Source: an uncultured Fastidiosipila sp. (GTDB lineage: Bacteria; Bacillota; Clostridia; Saccharofermentanales; Fastidiosipilaceae). From it: DNA of 13,596 nt. This document shows, one piece after another, positions 1-6,272 of this stretch (position 1 is the first letter of the stretch; every line of letters starts with the position of its first letter). The stretch is taken from assembly GCA_938014865.1 (NCBI GenBank), contig CALLQJ010000339.1, positions 1-13,596 on the forward strand, written 5' to 3'. The notes below the pieces were generated by a model. It was not told the DNA's origin. It did not search any database and saw only the letters and a program-made list of their open reading frames with translations. The translations under genes were made by a program, and so were the position numbers.

Positions 1-1
1 C

Positions 2-829
2 CTGAATATGTTTTCCCAGGGCATCGATCCCGAACTGGACTTTTCGGATATTAATGAGACGATCGATGTCTACGAACGCAATACGGGGATGTCGGTAAAT
101 CCCCGGCAGCCTTATGCGGGTGCTCTGGTGTACACGGCCTTTTCCGGTTCGCATCAGGACGCGATTAATAAAGGCATGAAGGCGCTGGAAGCTGCCGGCA
201 AGGATGCCGTCTGGGAGGTCCCGTATCTTCCGATCGATCCGGCGGACGTCGGCCGCAGCTACGATCCGATCATAAGGATCAATTCACAGTCGGGGAAGGG
301 CGGCATGGCCTATGTACTCGAGCGCCACTTCGGCTATCGTCTTCCGAAAGAAATGCAGAAAGAATACAGCCTCTTGGTGACCGAGCGTTCGGATAAGGAA
401 GCAAGAGAGCTGGCTTTTTCGGAGCTGCTGGATATTTTCAAGGAAAATTATGAAAATGTCACAGCGCCGCTCAAGCTGCTGCACTTTTACGAAAAGACCT
501 TATCTGAAGCAGAAGTCGCTTTAAAGGTAGATATCCTTTATGAGGGAAAAGAGGAGAGCCGGGAAGCGGTCGGCAACGGGGTGCTCGACGCCTTCAATAA
601 TGTGCTCAATGCCCGTTTCGGGAAAAATACCGATATTACCTTATATACGCAGCATGCCCTCGAGAAGGAGAGCACGTCCCGGGCGATTTCTTATATCGGA
701 CTGCATGATCCGGAAAAAGACGCGGTGTACTACGGAGCAGGCAGCTCCCGGAACATTACGAAAGCGTCTCTTCGTGCGTTGGTCAGTGCCTGGAATCATC
801 TTTTTAAAGCTGAAGAGGAAGAAATTTGA
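2..829 (+). CDS. leuA: 2-isopropylmalate synthase, type 2 (C-terminal part; 5' end outside the window)
   Basis: Condenses acetyl-CoA with 2-oxoisovalerate, the committed step of leucine synthesis, in the cytoplasm. The reading frame is open from base 2 (Leu-Asn before the first Met at 8), so the gene starts upstream and only about 275 C-terminal residues are present; type-2 enzymes are usually about 550-600 residues. Visible landmarks are NMFSQGIDPELDFSDI, the FSGSHQDAI segment of the catalytic half, and RINSQSGKGGMAYVLE at the junction with the C-terminal leucine-binding regulatory domain (roughly the last 130 residues). The segment order and wording match the longer LeuA type 2 rather than the common type 1. 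The metal-binding N-terminal barrel cannot be checked here. A strong terminator follows 71 bases after the stop, so this is the last gene of its transcript. Family assignment is confident; in-vivo role is inferred from homology. Confidence 0.93.
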   Translation: MNMFSQGIDPELDFSDINETIDVYERNTGMSVNPRQPYAGALVYTAFSGSHQDAINKGMKALEAAGKDAVWEVPYLPIDPADVGRSYDPIIRINSQSGKGGMAYVLERHFGYRLPKEMQKEYSLLVTERSDKEARELAFSELLDIFKENYENVTAPLKLLHFYEKTLSEAEVALKVDILYEGKEESREAVGNGVLDAFNNVLNARFGKNTDITLYTQHALEKESTSRAISYIGLHDPEKDAVYYGAGSSRNITKASLRALVSAWNHLFKAEEEEI

Positions 830-900
830 ACGTTTTCAGCCTTAGCAGAATGAGGCCTTCGGCGGATTTTTGCGGCGCACATTAACATATTGTTCACAAG

Positions 901-946
901 GCCGGTCTTTTTTCAGCGCTATCGACGGGAAAGACCGGCTTTTTTT
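901..946 (+). terminator. Rho-independent terminator after leuA
   Basis: A perfect 10-bp stem (GCCGGTCTTT at 901-910 with AAAGACCGGC at 930-939) has a 19-base loop and is followed directly by seven T (940-946). It lies 71 bases after the leuA stop and ends that transcript. Confidence 0.93.
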
Positions 947-955
947 CGGCTTTAC

Positions 956-985
956 TTGTATTCCGCGCAGAATATGGTGTATTAT
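956..985 (+). promoter_or_regulatory. Possible upstream promoter for the acyl-CoA synthetase gene
   Basis: TTGTAT (956-961) and TATTAT (980-985) are separated by 18 bases, an acceptable sigma-A pair. It lies just after the leuA terminator and about 100 bases before the next start codon. It may be an alternative to the stronger-looking -10 at 1039. Confidence 0.45.
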
Positions 986-1035
986 GTTAAGTTTTACGTC
1001 ATTTTGGCCGAAGGGCTTTTCCATCGCTTAAATCA

Positions 1036-1044
1036 TGTTATAAT
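1036..1044 (+). promoter_or_regulatory. Extended -10 promoter for the acyl-CoA synthetase gene
   Basis: TGTTATAAT is a perfect TATAAT with an upstream TGn extension. No good -35 is visible at 16-18 bases, as is common for extended -10 promoters. Predicted start is near 1051, giving a leader of about 37 bases with GAGG at 1075-1078, nine bases before the ATG. Confidence 0.6.
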
Positions 1045-1087
1045 TAACGAGATTGTGTAAAGATTTAAAGATTCGAGGTTATCGTTT

Positions 1088-2878
1088 ATGAAACTTGATC
1101 GTCCTTTATATGATGTCAGGACAATTAATACATTAAAAGAAATGCTGGACGGGAGTGTTGAACTCTACGGTGATAAAACCGTATTTTTAACCAAACCGAT
1201 CCCTAAGAAACCTTATGTACCGGTGACGTATAAACAGTACGGGCATGATGTCAACAGTTTCGGCTCGCAATTGATGAAAATGGGCGTGCGGAAAAACATA
1301 CGTGTGGCCATCGTGGCCGAAACCCGCTACGAATGGTGGGTCACGTATCCGGCCGTCGTAAACGGGGAGGCCATTATCGTTCCGATCGATAAAGAGCTGC
1401 CCGTAGAAGATATGCACAATATGTTCCGCCGGGCGGAAATCTCCATGGTGGTATATTCCGACCGCTTCAGAGACAAGGTGCATGAAGCCGCCGAAGGACT
1501 CGACTGCATCAAGGCGTTCGTCTTGATGGATAATCAAAAAGAGCAGCCCACCGAAGGCCTGCCGGCTCCGGCCGGGAAAAACGGCATTACGGAATATTCC
1601 TGGAAAGGACTGCTTCAGGCCGGTGAAAAACTCTTAGCGTCGGGCTTCACAGACTTTACGGAGTGTGAGATCGATCCGCATGAGATGCGCATCCTGCTTT
1701 TTACCTCCGGTACAACAGACGATTCAAAATGCGTGATGCATTCGCATTACACCATCAGCAAGAACCTGATGGCGATGTGTCAGATGTTCTGGATCGGCGA
1801 TGATACGTTCTTATCCATCCTGCCGCTGCATCATACCTATGAATGCACCTGCGGTTTCCTCTGCGAGGTCTACCGCGGCTGTACGGTTGCTCAGAACGAA
1901 GGCCTGCGCTACATCCTGGATAATATGAAAGAAAGCAACACAACCTGCCTTCTGACCGTTCCGCTGCTGATGGAAACCTTCCACAAGAAAATCTGGAAAG
2001 CCATCGATAAGCAGGGCAAACGCAAGCAGGTTGAATTCGCCATTAAGCTGACGCGCGGTCTGCGTAAAATCGGTATTGATCTGCGCCGCAAAGTCTTCAG
2101 CGACATTCATGATACCTTCGGCGGCAAGCTGCGCATGATGATCACGGGCGGTGCGGCCATCGATCCGCAGGTGCTGCAGGATCTGAATGATTTCGGCATC
2201 TTGTCCGTACAAGGCTACGGCCTTACGGAATGCGGTCCGATTCTGGCGCTTAACCGTGACGTCAAGTTCCAGAATAATTCTGCTGGCATGCCGATGCCGG
2301 GTGTTGATATCAAAATCGACCATCCGGATGAAGAAGGCGTCGGAGAGATTTTAGGCAAGGGACCGAATGTCTTCCTCGGCTACTACGGCGATCCCGAAAA
2401 GACCAAGGAAGCCTTTACCGAAGACGGCTATTTCAGAACCGGTGACTACGGCTATCTCGACGATCCGAAAGACAAGTTCGTCATTATCACCGGACGCAAG
2501 AAAAATGTTATTGTGACCAAGAACGGCAAGAACGTTTATCCTGAGGGTCTGGAAGCGATCCTCTGCCGCAATCCGGAAATCGCCGAAGCGGTGGTCAGCG
2601 GCAAAGAAGGACGCGGCAATGACATTGTGGTTTCCGTTGAGATCTACCCGGATATGGATGAGGTAGAAGCAAGACTCGGGAAGAAGAACCCTTCAGAAGA
2701 AGAACTGATGAGCCTTATGCATGATCTCGTGACCGAGATGAACCACCAGGTCTCGTCCTATGAAGCCATCCGGCAGATTTCACTTCGTGATACACCCTTT
2801 GAGAAGAATACCTCGCAGAAGATCCTGCGTGATTACCGCAAGAAGGATAAGAACAAGAAAGCCAAGAAAGATGCCTGA
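1088..2878 (+). CDS. AMP-forming acyl-CoA synthetase (long-chain fatty acid-CoA ligase-like)
   Basis: A 596-residue ANL-superfamily adenylating enzyme, probably activating a fatty acid to its acyl-CoA through an acyl-adenylate. Motifs run in the expected order: the phosphate loop at about 206-214 (TSGTTDDSK), YGLTE at 377-381, RTGD at 450-453, the hinge ITGRKKNVIVTKNGKNVYP at about 467-485, and the adenylation lysine K578 in TSQKILR. Length and the LPLHHTYE segment fit the FadD-type long-chain group, but the acyl substrate cannot be read from sequence. Oddity: the phosphate loop has Asp-Asp where most members have Gly-x, although the two Thr and the Lys are kept. The C-terminus is a very Lys-rich tail (last 14 residues). 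No membrane segment or signal peptide. It is a single-gene unit between two terminators. Start ATG is supported by GAGG at 1075-1078. Confidence 0.88.
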   Translation: MKLDRPLYDVRTINTLKEMLDGSVELYGDKTVFLTKPIPKKPYVPVTYKQYGHDVNSFGSQLMKMGVRKNIRVAIVAETRYEWWVTYPAVVNGEAIIVPIDKELPVEDMHNMFRRAEISMVVYSDRFRDKVHEAAEGLDCIKAFVLMDNQKEQPTEGLPAPAGKNGITEYSWKGLLQAGEKLLASGFTDFTECEIDPHEMRILLFTSGTTDDSKCVMHSHYTISKNLMAMCQMFWIGDDTFLSILPLHHTYECTCGFLCEVYRGCTVAQNEGLRYILDNMKESNTTCLLTVPLLMETFHKKIWKAIDKQGKRKQVEFAIKLTRGLRKIGIDLRRKVFSDIHDTFGGKLRMMITGGAAIDPQVLQDLNDFGILSVQGYGLTECGPILALNRDVKFQNNSAGMPMPGVDIKIDHPDEEGVGEILGKGPNVFLGYYGDPEKTKEAFTEDGYFRTGDYGYLDDPKDKFVIITGRKKNVIVTKNGKNVYPEGLEAILCRNPEIAEAVVSGKEGRGNDIVVSVEIYPDMDEVEARLGKKNPSEEELMSLMHDLVTEMNHQVSSYEAIRQISLRDTPFEKNTSQKILRDYRKKDKNKKAKKDA

Positions 2879-3002
2879 AGGCCTTGAGGCTTGACGGGCA
2901 TCGGCCTTATATCATGATAGCTTTGGAATATCGCTATTTATTTATCGATTTAAAAGACATAAGATATAAGCGCTGAGCAAAGAGCGATCCTAAGATGAAC
3001 AG

Positions 3003-3037
3003 CGGACTGTACACAGAGCATGTACAGTCCGTTTTTT
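3003..3037 (+). terminator. Rho-independent terminator after the acyl-CoA synthetase gene
   Basis: A perfect 11-bp stem (CGGACTGTACA at 3003-3013 with its complement at 3021-3031), a 7-base loop and six T (3032-3037). It stands 125 bases after the stop codon. Confidence 0.93.
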
Positions 3038-3213
3038 AATGGCTCTATGTCTCAGATACGTCCCGGATACATGGCTGTTTTGCGGCTGCTTTGTCCGTCC
3101 CGGAGAGACTGTTCACGACGGTATTCTGATCGTTAAAAATGACTTATTACATCTGTATTGCAATTATATCTCAATAAGATTACAATAAATGACATCTGAA
3201 AACGTCTGTAAGC

Positions 3214-3242
3214 TTGATTTTATAGGCTTTTGCATTTATATA
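3214..3242 (+). promoter_or_regulatory. Promoter-like sequence with no assigned gene
   Basis: TTGATT (3214-3219), a 17-base spacer, then TATATA (3237-3242). No start codon with a ribosome binding site follows, so any transcript would be non-coding or the match is chance in AT-rich DNA. Confidence 0.3.
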
Positions 3243-3249
3243 TTACATT

Positions 3250-3263
3250 ATTACATTTGTAAT
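3250..3263. promoter_or_regulatory. TTACA-N2-TGTAA palindrome, possible operator
   Basis: ATTACA-TT-TGTAAT is a 6-bp-arm inverted repeat whose core TACATTTGTA matches the TACA-N2-TGTA pattern known for BlaI/CopY-family operators. It falls at the expected start point of the promoter-like sequence at 3214-3242. No such regulator gene is in the window, so the match is only suggestive. Confidence 0.3.
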
Positions 3264-3568
3264 ATTATAAACGACACATAAAGAGGATTCTTTGTAATAT
3301 AGCGTCCGCAGACTGCGTACAGGCGTTTACGGCAGGAAAACAGGCGTAATCCTCTGATGTACAGCCGGACACGCGGCACGTACAGGATTCTCTGAGCGAA
3401 CTACAAGGATCAGCTGCACACGGACGCTGCTCAATGGCCCAAGGACAGCAGAACATTAAAGAAAGACAGCCGTCTGCCGATAACGGGCGCTTTTACGACT
3501 TTATGCTCCGTCTTGATGAAATCACGCCCTTTGCCGGTCCTGCAGCGCTTATCTCTTTTAAGTCCCCT

Positions 3569-3600
3569 CACATGAACAAAATTATTATTTTGTTCATGTG
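3569..3600. repeat. 14-bp perfect inverted repeat with 4-base loop
   Basis: The arm CACATGAACAAAAT (3569-3582) pairs exactly with 3587-3600 around a TATT loop. No T-run follows on either strand, so it is not an ordinary terminator. It directly abuts two DnaA-box-like 9-mers. Confidence 0.75.
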
Positions 3601-3616
3601 GATATCTTGTGGAAAA
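3597..3616 (-). other. Two DnaA-box-like 9-mers, 11 bases apart
   Basis: Read on the - strand, 3605-3597 is ATATCCACA and 3616-3608 is TTTTCCACA. Each differs by one base from the consensus DnaA box TTATCCACA. They share one orientation and sit one helical turn apart. No dnaA or dnaN gene is nearby, so an origin role is not established. Confidence 0.3.
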
Positions 3617-3737
3617 CTCTTGAAAAGTCCCCTAACCCGCTGTTCATCAACCTTTCAGGCTCTTCAGGCTGACAAATCGCAGCGACTTATTTTTTTAAGT
3701 GAGCTGTCGTGCACGCTCATCTTTTAAAATGCAGCAT

Positions 3738-3769
3738 AAAAAAAGCCCGGCACTCAAAAGAGTCCGGGT
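3738..3769 (-). terminator. Rho-independent terminator after asd
   Basis: On the - strand CCCGG-ACTC pairs with GAGT-G-CCGGG (one bulged base) around a TTTT loop, followed by C and seven T (plus-strand A-run 3738-3744). It lies about 36 bases beyond the asd stop. Confidence 0.85.
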
Positions 3770-3805
3770 CTTGTTTAAACTTTGATATATTTATTCTTTC
3801 GGTGT

Positions 3806-4900
3806 TCAGCTCCTGCGTCTGATTTCGCCGGTCTTGTACAAAAGCTCTGCCGTTTCGACGGCACCGCCGGCTGCACCGCGCAGCGTATTATGCGAAAGAC
3901 AGCTGAAACGGTAATCTAATATATTGTCATCGCGGAGACGTGAAATCCACACGGCCATGCCTTTGTCGCGCGCAGCATCCAGACGCGGCTGCGGACGGTC
4001 ATTGTCTTCCATGTAATGCAGGAACTTCTCCGGAGCCGACGGCAGTTCAAGCTTCTGCGGCAGCGTGCGCTGTTCGTCCCAGATTTTGAGGATCTCCTCC
4101 CGGCTCGGTTTGTTTTTGAACTTTACCGTGACGGATGCGGTATGGCCTTCCTGAACCGCTACACGGAAGCAATGCGCAGAAATTTTGATCGTATCATTCA
4201 GTACGATCTTATTGTTCTTTACCTCGCCCCAAAGCTTCAAAGGCTCCGTTTCGCTTTTCTCCTCTTCCCCGCCGATATAAGGGATCACATTATGTTCCAT
4301 CTCCGGCCAAGTCTCAAAGGTTTTGCCGGCGCCCGAGATTGCCTGATACGTGCTGACAAAAATTTCCTCAATGCCGAATTTGCGCAGAGGGCTCAAGGCC
4401 GGCACATAGCTTTGGATGGAGCAGTTCGGTTTGCAGGCAATAAAGCCGTTCCGGCAGCCCAGGCGCTTGCGCTGGGCCGAAATAATCCGGCTGTGCCCGG
4501 GATTGACTTCCGGGATGATGACCGGGACGTCCTCCTGCATGCGGTTGGCGGAATTATTGGAAATCACCGGAAGCTCTGCTTTGGCCAGTGCTTCTTCTAA
4601 GGCCACAATCTCCGGCTTCGGCATATTAACCGCGCAGAAGCAAAGATCGAGTCCTTTCGCAAAAGCCTCAGCCGTCTCCGGCGTGACCGTTTCCACGGTC
4701 AAAGATTCCGCCTTGGCGGGCCCTTCTTCCGCAAAAAGCCGGCGTCCCTCGAGTGCTTCTTTATAGCTTTTGCCGGCCGAACGCGGCGAGGCGGCAAGTT
4801 TTTTAATCTCAAACCAGGGATGCTCGTCGAGCAGCCTGACAAATCGCTGGCCGACATAGCCGGTCGCACCGATGATCCCTACTTTTAATTTCTCTTTCAC
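3806..4900 (-). CDS. asd: Aspartate-semialdehyde dehydrogenase (archaeal/fungal-type, 364 aa)
   Basis: Reduces 4-aspartyl phosphate to aspartate semialdehyde with NADPH, the branch point to lysine/diaminopimelate, threonine and methionine; cytoplasmic. The N-terminal nucleotide-binding loop GATGYVG is at 11-17, the catalytic Cys is C160 in KPNCS, and the acid/base His is H253 in the EGHTASV segment. SHNTLRGAAGGAVETAELL is the usual C-terminal signature. Length and motif wording match the archaeal/fungal-like class that is also common in Clostridia, rather than the shorter Bacillus enzyme. The start is GTG at 4900, chosen because AAGGAG lies eight bases upstream and the NADP-loop follows at the normal distance. 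A promoter with an extended -10 lies just upstream. It is a single-gene unit with its own terminator and is divergent from the recombinase gene. Confidence 0.95.
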   Translation of the reverse strand: MKEKLKVGIIGATGYVGQRFVRLLDEHPWFEIKKLAASPRSAGKSYKEALEGRRLFAEEGPAKAESLTVETVTPETAEAFAKGLDLCFCAVNMPKPEIVALEEALAKAELPVISNNSANRMQEDVPVIIPEVNPGHSRIISAQRKRLGCRNGFIACKPNCSIQSYVPALSPLRKFGIEEIFVSTYQAISGAGKTFETWPEMEHNVIPYIGGEEEKSETEPLKLWGEVKNNKIVLNDTIKISAHCFRVAVQEGHTASVTVKFKNKPSREEILKIWDEQRTLPQKLELPSAPEKFLHYMEDNDRPQPRLDAARDKGMAVWISRLRDDNILDYRFSCLSHNTLRGAAGGAVETAELLYKTGEIRRRS

Positions 4901-4932
4901 AAGAACATCTCCTTACGACGTATTGCCTAAAG

Positions 4933-4941
4933 ATTGTATCA
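4933..4941 (-). promoter_or_regulatory. Extended -10 promoter of asd
   Basis: On the - strand TGATACAAT is a TACAAT -10 (4938-4933) with a TGn extension; the -35 is weak. Predicted start is near 4926, giving a leader of about 26 bases that carries AAGGAG before the GTG. This leader is too short for a lysine riboswitch or T-box. Confidence 0.55.
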
Positions 4942-5016
4942 GAAAGCGCTGAGAATGCCTAAAGCAAGGACCTGCAATCCGAAAGAAGTCATTATTGCGT
5001 CAAAAAAACACATCAG

Positions 5017-5079
5017 AGGGCTTTTGCCGGCGCAAAAGCGGCTTGCCGCCGAAGAAAATTATTCACTCAAAAAAGCCCT
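5017..5079. repeat. Overlapping alternative inverted repeats between asd and the recombinase gene
   Basis: The arm AGGGCTTTT (5017-5025) can pair with AAAAGCCCT (5071-5079), 9 bp. Alternatively GCTTTTGC (5020-5027) pairs with GCAAAAGC (5032-5039), 8 bp with a CGGC loop. The two pairings are mutually exclusive. On the - strand a seven-T run (5008-5002) follows about 12 bases after the short hairpin, so a weak - strand terminator is possible. The element lies upstream of both predicted promoters. Confidence 0.5.
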
Positions 5080-5086
5080 TCCCCCC

Positions 5087-5115
5087 TAAACAAAGCCCGG
5101 CGGATCGCTTATGAT
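5087..5115 (+). promoter_or_regulatory. Promoter of the XerC/D-like recombinase gene
   Basis: TAAACA (5087-5092), a 17-base spacer and TATGAT (5110-5115). Predicted start is near 5122, leaving a short leader that contains AAAAGGAGA (5126-5134) four bases before the ATG at 5139. Confidence 0.55.
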
Positions 5116-5138
5116 AGACGTATTGAAAAGGAGACTTT

Positions 5139-6179
5139 ATGCCGCAAGATAAAGACCGTCAAAAATTCACCTTCCCTATTTTGGAAGAATATCTGGCTTA
5201 TATGGAAGCCATTCTCGGCCGGTCCCCCCTTACCGTTAAGGAGTACCGCTACGATCTGCAGCTTTTTTTCCGCTTCCTGCGCCGCCATCGCGGGGAGGTT
5301 TTAAAAGATACGCCGATCGATGAGATTGAACTTTATATGATCAATCAAACCTATCTCAGGACCGTCCGGCTGACCGACTTTTATGCTTTTTTATCCTGGC
5401 TGACCCGGGAGCGCGACGCCTCGGCCTCGAATCGTTCCCGCAAAGTCTCTTCGCTGAGAAGCTTTTTTAACTGGCTCAGCAGCAAACGCAATTATATCGA
5501 TGAAGATCCTGCAAGCGAACTGGAATCACCGAAACTGCCGAAAAAGCAGCCGAAATATCTGAGTCTGGAAGAAAGCCGGCGCCTTTTGGCCGAAGTGGAT
5601 CCGAAAGAAGATCCCTTTGCCGCCCGAAATTACTGTATTCTGACACTCTTTTTAAACTGCGGCCTGCGGCTGGCCGAACTTTGTTCCATCGACCTGGAAG
5701 ATATACAGGGCAATATTCTGAAAGTTACCGGGAAAGGCGGCAAAGAACGGACAATTTATCTGAATCAGGCCTGTCAGGCTGCTATCGCCGCTTACCTTCC
5801 CGAGCGCCCGGAAAATCCGAAAGACAAAAAGGCTTTGTTCATAAGCCGCCAGGGCAATCGCCTCGCCCGGACGTCCGTCCAGCGGATGATTCGTAAATAT
5901 CTGAAAAAAGCCGGCCTGGATCCGACAAAATATTCTACCCATAAACTCCGCCATACAGCGGCGACGCTGATGTATCAATACGGTGAGGTTGATATCCGTA
6001 TGCTGCAACAGATTCTCGGGCATGAATCCGTGGCAACCACCGAAATCTATACGCACCTCGACCGCGCCCAGCTTCATGAGGCCGTGGAGAAAAATCCGCT
6101 GGCTCAAGAACGCCCCGAGCAGATTCTCGAAGCACAGGAAGAAGCGGCCGAGGAAAACACTAAAAAAGATAAAAATTAA
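5139..6179 (+). CDS. Tyrosine recombinase, XerC/XerD-like
   Basis: A site-specific recombinase that cleaves DNA through a tyrosine; XerC/D-type members resolve chromosome dimers at dif. The N-terminal SAM-like core-binding domain spans about 12-115 and the catalytic domain about 140-320. All active-site residues are present: R177 (GLRLAE), K199 (TGKGGKER), H268 and R271 (THKLRHT), H295 (LGHES) and the nucleophile Y304 (TEIYTH). At 346 residues it is longer than typical XerC/D (about 300), mainly through a charged Glu/Lys-rich tail after about residue 320. AAAAGGAGA precedes the ATG. It sits near lexA, hfq, miaA and mutSL with no attachment repeats, phage genes or excisionase, so a housekeeping role is more likely than an integrase of a mobile element. 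Whether it is XerC, XerD or a third paralogue cannot be told from the sequence. Confidence 0.9.
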   Translation: MPQDKDRQKFTFPILEEYLAYMEAILGRSPLTVKEYRYDLQLFFRFLRRHRGEVLKDTPIDEIELYMINQTYLRTVRLTDFYAFLSWLTRERDASASNRSRKVSSLRSFFNWLSSKRNYIDEDPASELESPKLPKKQPKYLSLEESRRLLAEVDPKEDPFAARNYCILTLFLNCGLRLAELCSIDLEDIQGNILKVTGKGGKERTIYLNQACQAAIAAYLPERPENPKDKKALFISRQGNRLARTSVQRMIRKYLKKAGLDPTKYSTHKLRHTAATLMYQYGEVDIRMLQQILGHESVATTEIYTHLDRAQLHEAVEKNPLAQERPEQILEAQEEAAEENTKKDKN

Positions 6180-6206
6180 GCAATTAAGCGATAAAGACAA
6201 ATATGA

Positions 6207-6233
6207 ACGGCCGAAGCTCCGGGCCCCGGCCGT
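6207..6233. repeat. Hairpin between convergent genes
   Basis: ACGGCCG (6207-6213) pairs with CGGCCGT (6227-6233), a 7-bp GC-rich stem. It lies between the 3' ends of the recombinase gene and the membrane-protein gene. There is no T-run on either side, so it is at most a weak or factor-dependent terminator. Confidence 0.4.
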
Positions 6234-6272
6234 GCGAAGAATCTTAAATATAAAGATCTATGTATAAAGTGA

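Larger units (their letters stand above)
3040..3737. other. Gene-free, structured intergenic region
   Basis: No convincing coding region lies here. The two open frames (3434-3727 on +, 3265-3456 on -) have no ribosome binding site and low-complexity, Cys/Ser-rich or frame-accident translations. The stretch 3120-3300 is markedly AT-rich compared with the rest of the window. It also holds a promoter-like pair (3214-3242), a TACA-N2-TGTA palindrome (3250-3263), a 14-bp inverted repeat (3569-3600), two DnaA-box-like 9-mers (3597-3616), a tandem 9-mer (TTCAGGCTS at 3654-3671) and a degenerate direct repeat of about 22 bases (3542-3563 and 3679-3700). It could be a non-coding RNA locus, a protein-binding region or decaying sequence; the sequence alone does not decide. 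Confidence 0.6.

Noticed and set aside
982..992. TTATGTTAAGT, very similar to the XerD arm of dif sites
   Set aside because: The left arm does not match dif at the required 6-base spacing, and the sequence overlaps a plausible promoter -10 (TATTAT).
1811..2323. 170-residue antisense open frame in the acyl-CoA synthetase gene
   Set aside because: It mirrors the codon pattern of the real gene and has no ribosome binding site or recognisable domain.
3265..3456. 63-residue Cys-rich open frame on the - strand
   Set aside because: No ribosome binding site, no recognisable metal-binding spacing, and it ends in the AT-rich block; it looks like a chance frame.
3434..3727. 97-residue open frame on the + strand in the gene-free region
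   Set aside because: No ribosome binding site before the ATG, it runs through the 14-bp inverted repeat and the DnaA-like sites, and its translation shows no domain-like pattern.
4901..5138. Lysine riboswitch or T-box in front of asd
   Set aside because: The predicted asd leader is only about 26 bases and no T-box or lysine-riboswitch core is visible.
5139..6179. Integrase of a genomic island or phage
   Set aside because: No attachment-site repeats, tRNA, excisionase or phage genes nearby, and the flanking genes are housekeeping.
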